Part shown: positions 52,752-59,641 of the stretch, piece after piece | Layout of the letters: every line of letters starts with the position of its first letter | Position numbering within the stretch: the first letter of the stretch is position 1 | From: Verrucomicrobiaceae bacterium | Lineage (GTDB): Bacteria > Verrucomicrobiota > Verrucomicrobiia > Verrucomicrobiales > Verrucomicrobiaceae | Length of the DNA stretch: 59,641 nucleotides | Assembly: GCA_016795375.1 (NCBI GenBank) | Contig: JAEUHJ010000118.1 | Span: 1 to 59,641, forward strand | Direction: 5' to 3' | Position numbers and translations under genes: made by a program | The notes under the pieces: model-generated | What the model was told of the DNA's origin: nothing | Databases searched by the model: none | The model's input: only the letters and a program-made list of their open reading frames with translations

Positions 52752-54044
52752 ATGCCCGATGATTTCCTCCCCTCGCCTGAGGCCGCTTACTCTCGCGGAC
52801 GCCTCCTGCAGACCCAGCATCGCCTGCGGGACGCCATCGCATGCTACAAGCAGGCGCTGGAGATCGACGCGCATCACACGCCCAGCTACATCATGCTCGC
52901 CCTGTGCTGGATGGATGGCGACGCCACCGCGCCTCAATCCGTGGACGCCGCGAAACGTGCCGTGGCACTCGAACCGGAGGACGCCTTCGCGCGCAGTGTT
53001 TACGCGCTCGCCTTGAACGCGAACGCGAGGGACGGCCAGACCTCAGCCATCAAGGAAGCGCTGCACCAGGCCGAGGAGGCCGCCAGGCTCGATTCCGACA
53101 GCGATTTCAGCCATGCCGTGCTCGCACGCCTGCACCTGCGTTTGCGTGATTATCCCAAAGCGGAGGCCTCAGCGCTCGCCGCGCTCGCCCTAAACACCGA
53201 GAACACCATGGCCGCCGAGGTGCTCTCCATCGCGCTGCTGAACCAGAAAAAGGACGCCGACAACCAGGACCTCATCCGCTACCAGCTCGAACGTGACGCG
53301 GAGGACGACAGCGCCCACACCAGCGCCGGCTGGATGGCTGTGATGCAGGGCGACCACAAAAAGGCCAACCAGCACTTCATGGAGGCCCTGCGCCTCAACC
53401 CCATGAACGAAAACGCGCGCATGGGCCTCATCGAGTCCTTCCGTGCCCGCTCCTGGTTTTATCGCGGCTACCTGCGCTTCGGCCACTGGATGAGCCAGTT
53501 CACCGAAGGCCGGCAGAACGCCATCATGATCGGCGGATTCATCGGCTACCGCGTGCTCAGCGGTTATTTGAAAGGCGTCGCCCCCTTCTGGGCGAATGTC
53601 GTCATCGGCGCGTGGCTGCTGCTGGCCTTATGGTCGCATCTCGCCCGCGGATTGAGCACCTTCTTCGTCACGCTGGATCGTTTTGCGCGTCAGGCGCTCA
53701 AGCCGCGCGAATTTTGGGAGGGAGTCGTCGTGGGCGGGCTCATCCTGCTCTCCCTTGCCTCGTTGTTGCTCGGTTATGTGCTCATCAGGCCGGAATCAGG
53801 TTTTGTGGCGCTTGTCTGCGTGCTCGCCGCCGTCACCAGCGCCGCGGCCTTCACCAACGACCACCACATCGGCAGGCACGTTTACAACATCGCCGCCGCC
53901 ATCTCCGGCCTGGGCGCGCTATATCTGGCTGTGGCGGTGTTTGCATCACTTCCACTGCCGTTTGCCGGCACGGCGGGCCTCGTGGTCCTGCTCATCGGCG
54001 TCGCCGTCACCTGGCTGCGACCTTTCCGCGTGCTGCATGCGTAG
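52752..54044 (+). CDS. TPR protein with C-terminal membrane domain
   Basis: A 430-residue protein. Residues about 1-240 are five to six TPR-like units starting SPEAAYSRGRLLQTQHRLRDAIACYKQALEID. The C-terminal part has about four to six hydrophobic segments (about 275-300, 325-350, 365-385, 390-425). The two C-terminal halves differ: TPRs would face the cytosol. It starts 19 bp after the TPR-AAA ATPase, which suggests a complex between the two. The stop TAG (54042-54044) is inside the GTAG head of a REP-like hairpin. Confidence 0.82.
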   Translation: MPDDFLPSPEAAYSRGRLLQTQHRLRDAIACYKQALEIDAHHTPSYIMLALCWMDGDATAPQSVDAAKRAVALEPEDAFARSVYALALNANARDGQTSAIKEALHQAEEAARLDSDSDFSHAVLARLHLRLRDYPKAEASALAALALNTENTMAAEVLSIALLNQKKDADNQDLIRYQLERDAEDDSAHTSAGWMAVMQGDHKKANQHFMEALRLNPMNENARMGLIESFRARSWFYRGYLRFGHWMSQFTEGRQNAIMIGGFIGYRVLSGYLKGVAPFWANVVIGAWLLLALWSHLARGLSTFFVTLDRFARQALKPREFWEGVVVGGLILLSLASLLLGYVLIRPESGFVALVCVLAAVTSAAAFTNDHHIGRHVYNIAAAISGLGALYLAVAVFASLPLPFAGTAGLVVLLIGVAVTWLRPFRVLHA

Positions 54045-54091
54045 CACGAACTTTCCAGTTCGTTCGGAACGAGTTGGAAAACTCGTTCTAC
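54041..54091. repeat. REPIN-like inverted pair of GTAG hairpins
   Basis: Plus strand: GTAG at 54041-54044, then a 7-bp stem ACGAACT/AGTTCGT with TTCC loop. Minus strand: GTAG at 54091-54088, then a 9-bp stem with TTCC loop (54067-54088). The two are in opposite orientation and only 3 bp apart, as in REPIN doublets. Each GTAG contains the stop codon of a gene: the plus-strand TPR gene and the minus-strand haem protein gene. Confidence 0.85.
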
Positions 54092-57000
54092 TTCCTCATC
54101 AGATACGCGAAGAAATCCTTCAAATCGGCGTCGCTCATGCCGGTGGTGAGTCCTTCGGGCATCAATGACACGGGCGACGCCTCCATCTTCTCGATGTCGG
54201 TCTGCTTGACTGCTGTTTTGTTGCCGGCCATGTCCTTGATGACGATGCCGCCGGCATCCTGCGCATCCATCAGACCGGTGAGAATCTGGCCGCCCTTCGT
54301 TTTCACGGTGTAGGCGCCGAATCCCTCGCGGATCTCCATGCTGGGCATGAAAAGATTGTCCAGCCAGAAGTCAGCGTTCGCGCGGTCGTAACCGGTGAGA
54401 TCGGGGCCGATCTTGCCGCCTTCGCCGAAGAGGGTGTGGCAGATGGCACAGCGCGCCATGAACTGGATTTTGCCCTTCGCGGCATCGCCGAGACCGGTTT
54501 TGAGCACGGCCTTGATGCGCCCGGACTCCTTCTTCTTCTCCGGCGTCGGTCCGGTGGCCAGCAGGCCCTTCCAATGCTTGTCGATCGCGGCGTCGATCTC
54601 CGGATCCTTGTGCAGGCTGAGCTGCCGCACGATGTCCACTGTGAAGTGCTTCGCCGGTATCTTCCAGTCGTTGACGAAACTCATCAAAATCCGCGCCCAC
54701 TCCTTGCGGCCCGCCATGACACGCAGCGCATCCTCGCGCAGTGCCTTGTCTCCGGCAATCTGACCTTCCCAACCGAGCAGAAGAGCCTCGGGAATGCGTT
54801 TGTCGTCAAACTTGGCCGCTGCTTGAAGAATGCCTCGCTTGAGGCTCGGAGCCGCGCTGGACTTCAAAAGGGCCACCATCGGCATCACGGCGTCTTGCTT
54901 GCCGAGTTCGGCCAAAGTCTTCGCGATGGCGATTCGGGCCGTATTCGTCGCTTTGGAGTCGGCGAGCAGTTTGAGGGCGCTTTTGAGCGCCTCCGCGTTT
55001 CCGCTGCGCAACGCGAGCGTGAGATCACCGCCGCTCTGCTTCGCCATGTAGTCGTTCAGCGCCTTGGTGAGCGAATCCGGCAGCTTCGGCATCTCCGCGC
55101 CTTCGAAGGCTGACGCGATGCCTGCGATGAACTTGCCGCGCAGCGTTTCATCGTTCGTCAACGCCAGGAGGTCGGCGCAGGAGTTCAGGTTCTCCTCGCC
55201 ACCAGCCAGCGCGTAGCGTTTCGCGAGCTTTTCGGCGAGGTGGTCGCGAAAGAGTTTGGTGGCAAGAAAGGCGGTGTCGGACTTGAGGAAGCTGAAGACG
55301 GCTTCACGTTCCTTTTCAGCCTTCGATTCGAGTGCCCACCAGGCGAGCAATGGGAGGTGGCCGCTAGGATCATGGAGCGCCGACGATTCGTCGGCCTTGC
55401 TTCTGGGCGACGAGTCGTCGCCACTCCATAGGAGCGGCAGCGCCACGCTAGCAGGAAGCCTTTTGGCGCTGGCGAGGATTTGGGCACGGACTTCGGGATG
55501 TTTTTCCTCCCGAGCCAAGCGGACAAGAGTGTCCGCGCTCCCTTCGTGTCCTTCGCCAATCATTTTGACGGCCCAGCGGCGGACGTAGGGATCTTTGGAG
55601 GCAAGCGGCACTTCATCCACAGCATCGAGAGCATCAAGCGCCCAAAGCGTTTCCATCGACTGCGGCAACGCTTTGAGCTTCGGCGCGAGATCAGTCATGT
55701 TTCGCCACGCAATCTCATGAACAGCTTGTTTGCGGAACCACTCATTCGGATGGCTCAGATAGCCGAGCAGATCCTCACCACTCGCTTTGCTCAAATCGAA
55801 CGCCTTCAGCTTCGGCGCATCGCTCGCGGGACGCACACGGTAGATGCGTCCGCTGGTTTTGTGCCAGTCATCGACGGGGCTGACGTGGCTGAGGCGGGTG
55901 TCATACCAGTCGGCCATGTAGAAGCCGCCGTCCGGGCCGACGCCGGCCCACACGGGGCGGAACCAGCGATCGGCGGTGGTCATGAGTTGCTCCTCATCCT
56001 TCGTGCGGAAGGTGGAGCCATCCGGAATGAGCTGGCTGACATAGACGAGGTTTTGCAGCGCGTTCGGCGCGATGATTTTGCCTTCGTAAGCGCTGCCGAG
56101 CAGGCCTCCTTCGTAAATCGCGAAGGCTTGAGGGAAGCGCTTGTTGTCTCCCTCATGCCTCATGTGCTCGAACCAGCCGAAGGCATACGGATTGGTGAGC
56201 GGGCCGTGTTTGCCCCAGCCTTTGATGCCGTAGCTGCCCTGCTCGTAATGCATGCCGCGCGTTGCACCGTTCGTGCCGGAGAAAATGCGGCCCTTGCTGT
56301 CGATATCGAGACTGAAGGTGTTCCCGCCGCCCTCGGCGTAGATTTCGAAGGTCTTCTTCTTCGGATGGTAGCGCCAGATGCACTGGCCTTCCCATTTCAC
56401 GTTCTTCGTGTTGGCGCTGCTGACGTTGCCAGTCGTCGTGCTGCCGTTCGCGCCGTAAAGCCAGCCGTCCATTCCCCATTGCAGGCTGGTGGCCACGCTG
56501 TGCGTGTCTTCGAGGCCGAAACCGCTCAATTCGACCTCCGGCGTGTCGCTGTCGGGCTTCGCGTCGAAGTCGGCGTCGGCGTAGCTCAGCAGGTAGGGCG
56601 GATTGAGCACCCAGATGCGGCCCATGCCGTGCAGCGCGGCGCTGGCGATGTTCAGGCCGGTGATGACATCCGTGTGCTTGTCGAAGAAGCCGTCGCCGTC
56701 GGTGTCCTCGAATACAACGATCTTGTCCGCGCCCTTTTCACCACGCGGCGGCGGCAGCGGCACCTTGTCGAACTTCGCGCGCAGATGCTGGTCGTAGCTG
56801 ATGATCTTCAAACCGGCGGGAAACTGATACTGGCGGTACATCGTGACCCACATGCGGCCTTTCGAATCCCAACTCGCGTAAAGCGGCTGCTCGACGACGG
56901 GTTCATGCGCCATGAGGTCGATGGCGACATCACTGCGATGCTTGAACTTCTTCACCGCCTCCTGCGGCGGCGTGGGCGGTGTGTCATCGCGCATCACGCC

Positions 57001-57126
57001 GCGACCAGCACGGGTCTCCATGATCTTTTTGACGGCTTCATTGCCGGCGACGGCACCCGCCTTGGGATTGGGATCGGCGGCGAGCCCGGAAGTGCCGAGC
57101 GCGAGGAGAAATAGACGCGTTTTCAT
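54088..57126 (-). CDS. PVC-type CxxCH haem protein with dehydrogenase and HEAT-like domains
   Basis: A 1012-residue exported protein. After the signal peptide (1-17) come about 450 residues of a beta-propeller-like membrane-bound dehydrogenase domain, with ASWDSKGRMWVTMYRQYQFPAG and GSYGIKGWGKHGPLTNPYAFGWFEHMRH; then HEAT-like helices (about 480-840), and a C-terminal cytochrome part with CAICHTLFGEGGKIGPDLTGY (haem-c) and VDNLF-type strings. Members occur in large number in Verrucomicrobia and probably oxidise sugars. Inside the HEAT part WSGDDSSPRSKADESS is encoded by an inverted GGAG repeat pair, and GSADTLVRLA by a further GGAG hairpin. The stop TAG is supplied by a GTAG element. Confidence 0.88.
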   Translation of the reverse strand: MKTRLFLLALGTSGLAADPNPKAGAVAGNEAVKKIMETRAGRGVMRDDTPPTPPQEAVKKFKHRSDVAIDLMAHEPVVEQPLYASWDSKGRMWVTMYRQYQFPAGLKIISYDQHLRAKFDKVPLPPPRGEKGADKIVVFEDTDGDGFFDKHTDVITGLNIASAALHGMGRIWVLNPPYLLSYADADFDAKPDSDTPEVELSGFGLEDTHSVATSLQWGMDGWLYGANGSTTTGNVSSANTKNVKWEGQCIWRYHPKKKTFEIYAEGGGNTFSLDIDSKGRIFSGTNGATRGMHYEQGSYGIKGWGKHGPLTNPYAFGWFEHMRHEGDNKRFPQAFAIYEGGLLGSAYEGKIIAPNALQNLVYVSQLIPDGSTFRTKDEEQLMTTADRWFRPVWAGVGPDGGFYMADWYDTRLSHVSPVDDWHKTSGRIYRVRPASDAPKLKAFDLSKASGEDLLGYLSHPNEWFRKQAVHEIAWRNMTDLAPKLKALPQSMETLWALDALDAVDEVPLASKDPYVRRWAVKMIGEGHEGSADTLVRLAREEKHPEVRAQILASAKRLPASVALPLLWSGDDSSPRSKADESSALHDPSGHLPLLAWWALESKAEKEREAVFSFLKSDTAFLATKLFRDHLAEKLAKRYALAGGEENLNSCADLLALTNDETLRGKFIAGIASAFEGAEMPKLPDSLTKALNDYMAKQSGGDLTLALRSGNAEALKSALKLLADSKATNTARIAIAKTLAELGKQDAVMPMVALLKSSAAPSLKRGILQAAAKFDDKRIPEALLLGWEGQIAGDKALREDALRVMAGRKEWARILMSFVNDWKIPAKHFTVDIVRQLSLHKDPEIDAAIDKHWKGLLATGPTPEKKKESGRIKAVLKTGLGDAAKGKIQFMARCAICHTLFGEGGKIGPDLTGYDRANADFWLDNLFMPSMEIREGFGAYTVKTKGGQILTGLMDAQDAGGIVIKDMAGNKTAVKQTDIEKMEASPVSLMPEGLTTGMSDADLKDFFAYLMRK
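55374..55427. repeat. REPIN-like inverted pair of GGAG hairpins inside a gene
   Basis: Plus strand: GGAG at 55374-55377, then a 17-nt palindrome (55379-55395, GCCGACGA-T-TCGTCGGC). Minus strand: GGAG at 55427-55424, then a 17-nt palindrome (55406-55422, GGCGACGA-C-TCGTCGCC). The whole pair is 54 bp, that is 18 codons, and keeps the frame of the haem-protein gene. Confidence 0.8.
55519..55541 (-). repeat. GGAG-headed hairpin inside a gene
   Basis: Minus strand: GGAG at 55541-55538, then a 7-bp stem GCGGACA/TGTCCGC with CTCT loop. The stem and loop type resemble the element at 38365-38388 (GACGGACA/TGTCCGTC, TTCT). It lies in frame in the HEAT part of the haem protein. Confidence 0.65.
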
Positions 57127-57266
57127 GAGTGTGGGAGCTTAACAAACGGCACGACGGTGGATTCTTGCCGCCTTGTCACGGGTTCCGGTATTTTCGTGCG
57201 TAATGAATTGCCTGGACACAAGACATGCGTTTGCGCTTCAATGGCCGCGACTACCCACCTGACATC

Positions 57267-58424
57267 ATGGCCGACTCCTACACCGAAGTGACAACCAAGA
57301 GCTGGTTCGGCCGCATCGGCGAATCCATCAAGGGCATCTTGTTCGGCATCATCGTCATTCCACTGTCCATCGCCCTGCTCTGGTGGAATGAAGGACGCGC
57401 CGTCACCACCGCGAACAGCCTCAAGGAAGGCGCCGCCGCCGTGGCAAGCGTGGCGGCGGATAAAATCGATGCCGCCAACGACAAGAAGCTCGTTCATGTG
57501 ACCGGCGACGCCAAGGCCGCCGTTCCTGTGGCCGATCCTGATTTCGGCATCAGCGTGCCCGCCCTGCGCCTGGTGCGCAGCGAGGAGATTTACCAGTGGG
57601 TTGAGAACAAAAAATCCGAGACAAAGCAAAAAGTCGGCGGTGGTGAGGAGACCACGACCACCTACACCTACACGAAGAAGTGGACCGACAAGCCGGTGAA
57701 CTCCGCCGAGTTCAAACAGCAGGGAAATCACGTCAATGAAGGCTCCCTCATCGCCGGCGACGCGAACATCAGCGCCGACAAAGTCACGCTCGGAGCCTTC
57801 CTGGTGCCGGTGGACCTCGTGAAACGGATGGGCAGCCCGGAGAAACATCCCGTGACCGAGACCGACCTCGCCAAGCTGCCGGCGGATCTCAAGCCCGGGG
57901 CACATGTGCAGACCGGCGTCTTTTACTTCGGTGTGAAGCCGGATGCTCCTCAGATCGGCGATGTGCGCGTGTCGTTTGAGATCGTGAAGCCCGGCACCTT
58001 CAGCATCCTGGCCGCGCAGGTCGGCGAAACCTTCGGTCCATACCAGACGAAAGCGGGCGACGCGCTCAGCATGATCACGTCCGGCGCGGTGAGCGCGGAG
58101 ACGATGTTCAAGAACGCGGCCAGCGCGAACAAGATCATCACCTGGCTGGCGCGGCTCGGCGGCTTCCTGTTCATGGCCTTCGGCTTCATGGCCGTCATGC
58201 GTCCGCTCAGCGTGCTGGGCAGCGTGGTGCCCCTCATCGGCAGCATCATCGGCATGGGCACCGGTTTGATCTCCTTCATGCTCGCGGCCACGATCTCGCT
58301 CGTGGTCATCGCCATCGCCTGGATCGTGGTGCGGCCGCTGCTGGGCATCACGGTGCTGGTGCTGGCCGTCGGTGCCTTGGTGTGCACCCGGAAACTCGCG
58401 GCGGCCGGCAGGCCCGCGGCATGA
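57267..58424 (+). CDS. TMEM43-family membrane protein
   Basis: A 385-residue membrane protein resembling the TMEM43 family. It has one N-terminal TM helix (about 20-42, GIIVIPLSIALLWWNEGRA), a large extracytoplasmic domain of about 250 residues including LRRVRSEEIYQWVE-type strings (LVRSEEIYQWVENKKSE and TYTYTKKWTD), and about four TM helices in the last 110 residues (TWLARLGGFLFMAFGFMAVMRPL and on). The conserved MYQWxE-like string after the first TM is typical of TMEM43. In bacteria these proteins are of unknown role, perhaps membrane organisation. ATG 57267 is chosen over 57225 because homology begins with SYTEVTTKSWFGR. Confidence 0.85.
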   Translation: MADSYTEVTTKSWFGRIGESIKGILFGIIVIPLSIALLWWNEGRAVTTANSLKEGAAAVASVAADKIDAANDKKLVHVTGDAKAAVPVADPDFGISVPALRLVRSEEIYQWVENKKSETKQKVGGGEETTTTYTYTKKWTDKPVNSAEFKQQGNHVNEGSLIAGDANISADKVTLGAFLVPVDLVKRMGSPEKHPVTETDLAKLPADLKPGAHVQTGVFYFGVKPDAPQIGDVRVSFEIVKPGTFSILAAQVGETFGPYQTKAGDALSMITSGAVSAETMFKNAASANKIITWLARLGGFLFMAFGFMAVMRPLSVLGSVVPLIGSIIGMGTGLISFMLAATISLVVIAIAWIVVRPLLGITVLVLAVGALVCTRKLAAAGRPAA

Positions 58425-58650
58425 TGAATGGCACGTCCGGAAATGAAGCACCGCGAGAGTGGTGAATTCATCCCCTTCCTGCAAATCGGATCACTCCGGC
58501 AAATTTGCACCAATTCTTGATGCCGCTGCATTCAAGTCATACCTTGGGAGGCCACGCACAGACGTGCGCTGAACATGTGTTCGCCGCAAAGCCACCTGCC
58601 TGATCACCTGGGAAAAATGATCCAGCAGGCAGTTTTAAAACCGGGCATGA
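58425..58650. other. Convergent intergenic region
   Basis: 226 bp between TMEM43 gene (plus) and asd (minus), no gene seen. A hairpin followed by four T residues lies at 58596-58636 (separate entry). Confidence 0.45.
58596..58636 (+). terminator. Weak terminator-like hairpin
   Basis: CTGCCTG (58596-58602) pairs with CAGGCAG (58626-58632); ATCA/TGAT inside can extend it with a 4-nt bulge. TTTT follows at 58633-58636. The long loop and 170-bp distance from the TMEM43 stop make it only possible. Confidence 0.35.
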
Positions 58651-59641
58651 TCACAGCAGGCACTCCGCGATCTGCACCGCGTTGAGTGCCGCGCCTTTGA
58701 GGAGCTGGTCGCCGACGACCCAGAAGGCCAGGCCGTTGTCGAGGGCGCAGTCGAGGCGGAGGCGGCCGATGGCGCAGTTGTCGCGGCCGGCGATGTCGAG
58801 GGCGAGCGGATACTGCTTGTTGGCCGGATCGTCGAGCACGTCGAGGCCGGGGGCCTTCGCGAGCACTTCACGCGCGGCTTCGACGGTGACGGGCTTTTCA
58901 AACTCGGCGCTGATGGCGATGCTGTGAGAGCGGAAGACCGGGATGCGCACGCAGGTCACCGACGCGCGGAACTTGTCATGATGCATGATCTTGCGGCCTT
59001 CGTTCTCCATCTTCATCTCCTCCTTCGTGTAACCGTTGTCGAGGAACGAATCGACCTGCGGGATGGCGTTGAAGGCGATCTGATGCGGATAGACGTGCGG
59101 CTTGCTGTCGAGCTTCGCGGCGTCCCAGGCGCGGTTTTGCGCGGCCCATTCGCGGGACTGGTTGGCGAGTTCTTCGATCGCTTGCGCGCCGGTGCCGGAC
59201 ACGGCCTGGTAGCTGGAGGCAAAGATGCGCTTCACGCCGAAGGCCTGATGCAGTGGGTACAGCGCCATCAGCGAGATCGCGGTGGTGCAGTTCGGGTTCG
59301 CAATGATGCCTTTGTGGCCCTTCACGTCAGCGGCGTTGATTTCCGGCACGACCAGCGGCGTGTTCGGGTCCATGCGGAAGGCGGAGGAATTGTCCACCAC
59401 CACGGCGCCCGCTTTGACTGCATGCGGCGCAAAATCACGTGAGATGCCGCCACCGGCGCTGAACAACGCGATGTCGATGCCTTTGAACGAATCTGGCGTG
59501 AGCTCCTGGATGGTGATGTCCTGGCCCTTGAACTTCAGCTTCTTCCCGGCGCTGCGTGCGGAGGCGAGGAGGGTAAGCTGGCCGACGGGGAACTGACGCT
59601 GTTCGAGGCAGCGGATCATCTCCGCGCCCACAGCGCCGGTG
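58651..59641 (-). CDS. asd: Aspartate-semialdehyde dehydrogenase (5' end outside window)
   Basis: Most of an Asd enzyme, which reduces aspartyl phosphate to aspartate semialdehyde with NADPH for lysine, diaminopimelate, threonine and methionine. At the right edge the frame continues upstream as TGAVGAEMIRCLEQR, the end of the Rossmann GxTGxVG loop, so only about a dozen residues are missing. FSAGGGISRDFAP, VDNSSAFR, NPNCTT with the active-site Cys, SYQAVSGTGAQA and HNAIP-like FNAIPQVD, and later RIPVFRSHS are family landmarks. The internal ATG at 59631 is not the true start. Confidence 0.93.
   Translation of the reverse strand, partial: TGAVGAEMIRCLEQRQFPVGQLTLLASARSAGKKLKFKGQDITIQELTPDSFKGIDIALFSAGGGISRDFAPHAVKAGAVVVDNSSAFRMDPNTPLVVPEINAADVKGHKGIIANPNCTTAISLMALYPLHQAFGVKRIFASSYQAVSGTGAQAIEELANQSREWAAQNRAWDAAKLDSKPHVYPHQIAFNAIPQVDSFLDNGYTKEEMKMENEGRKIMHHDKFRASVTCVRIPVFRSHSIAISAEFEKPVTVEAAREVLAKAPGLDVLDDPANKQYPLALDIAGRDNCAIGRLRLDCALDNGLAFWVVGDQLLKGAALNAVQIAECLL

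Overview
The window looks like chromosome of a Verrucomicrobiota bacterium, most likely Verrucomicrobiae near Prosthecobacter/Verrucomicrobium. This is inferred from the gene families, not from a marker tree. Diagnostic families are three formylglycine sulfatases, a DUF1501 protein, a PSCyt1/DUF1549/DUF1553 protein, a PVC-type CxxCH haem protein of about 1000 residues, an ECF sigma factor beside a Ser/Thr kinase with a WD40-like tail, and small secreted proteins with an SHD1-like domain. By eye the DNA is GC-rich, with clearly AT-richer patches at about 34.5-35.8 kb and 41.8-43.4 kb. The window opens inside a sulfatase and closes inside asd.

Layout. 0-10 kb: sulfatases, a leucine-rich-like lipoprotein, a cNMP-binding protein, the coupled rlmN-mtnA pair, DUF1501, and a porin coupled to an aspartoacylase-like hydrolase. 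10-14 kb: a DUF4928 + C5-methyltransferase pair (probable restriction-modification) behind an aminotransferase. 14-20 kb: a minus-strand regulatory block (RTX-like Cys/Asp-rich secreted protein, ECF sigma, WD40 kinase) and a small cytochrome with a clear terminator. 20-26 kb: cysI, a membrane protein, an esterase, a sulfatase, a methyltransferase and a TPR protein. 26-32 kb: a lipoprotein, an SSS symporter, the agmatine-to-putrescine pair aguB-aguA, a lipoprotein and rpmB. 32-38.7 kb: twin SHD1-like proteins, an orphan histidine kinase, an AT-rich ORFan pair, and the coupled ABC transporter-panC operon. 38.8-43.4 kb: the large PSCyt protein and a second restriction-modification pair whose genes overlap by 185 bp. 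43.5-50.3 kb: a metal P-type ATPase, then nrdA and nrdB. 50.6-54 kb: amidase, TPR-AAA ATPase and TPR-membrane protein. 54-59.6 kb: the PVC haem protein, a TMEM43 protein and asd.

Three observations stand out. (1) There are seven small hairpins headed by GTAG or GGAG, the signature of RAYT-mobilised REP elements. Four lie exactly at gene 3' ends, and in three of these the TAG of GTAG is the stop codon of the gene. Two inverted pairs look like complete REPINs, and one of these (54 bp, 18 codons) lies in frame inside a gene. (2) Tracts of tandem heptanucleotides lie in frame inside two exported-protein genes, once forming a signal peptide. (3) NrdB has Leu where the radical Tyr should be and Glu at the first metal site, which predicts a class Ic ribonucleotide reductase. 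Two NrdR-like boxes 33 bp apart lie upstream.

No tRNA, rRNA, CRISPR array, transposase or integrase was recognised.
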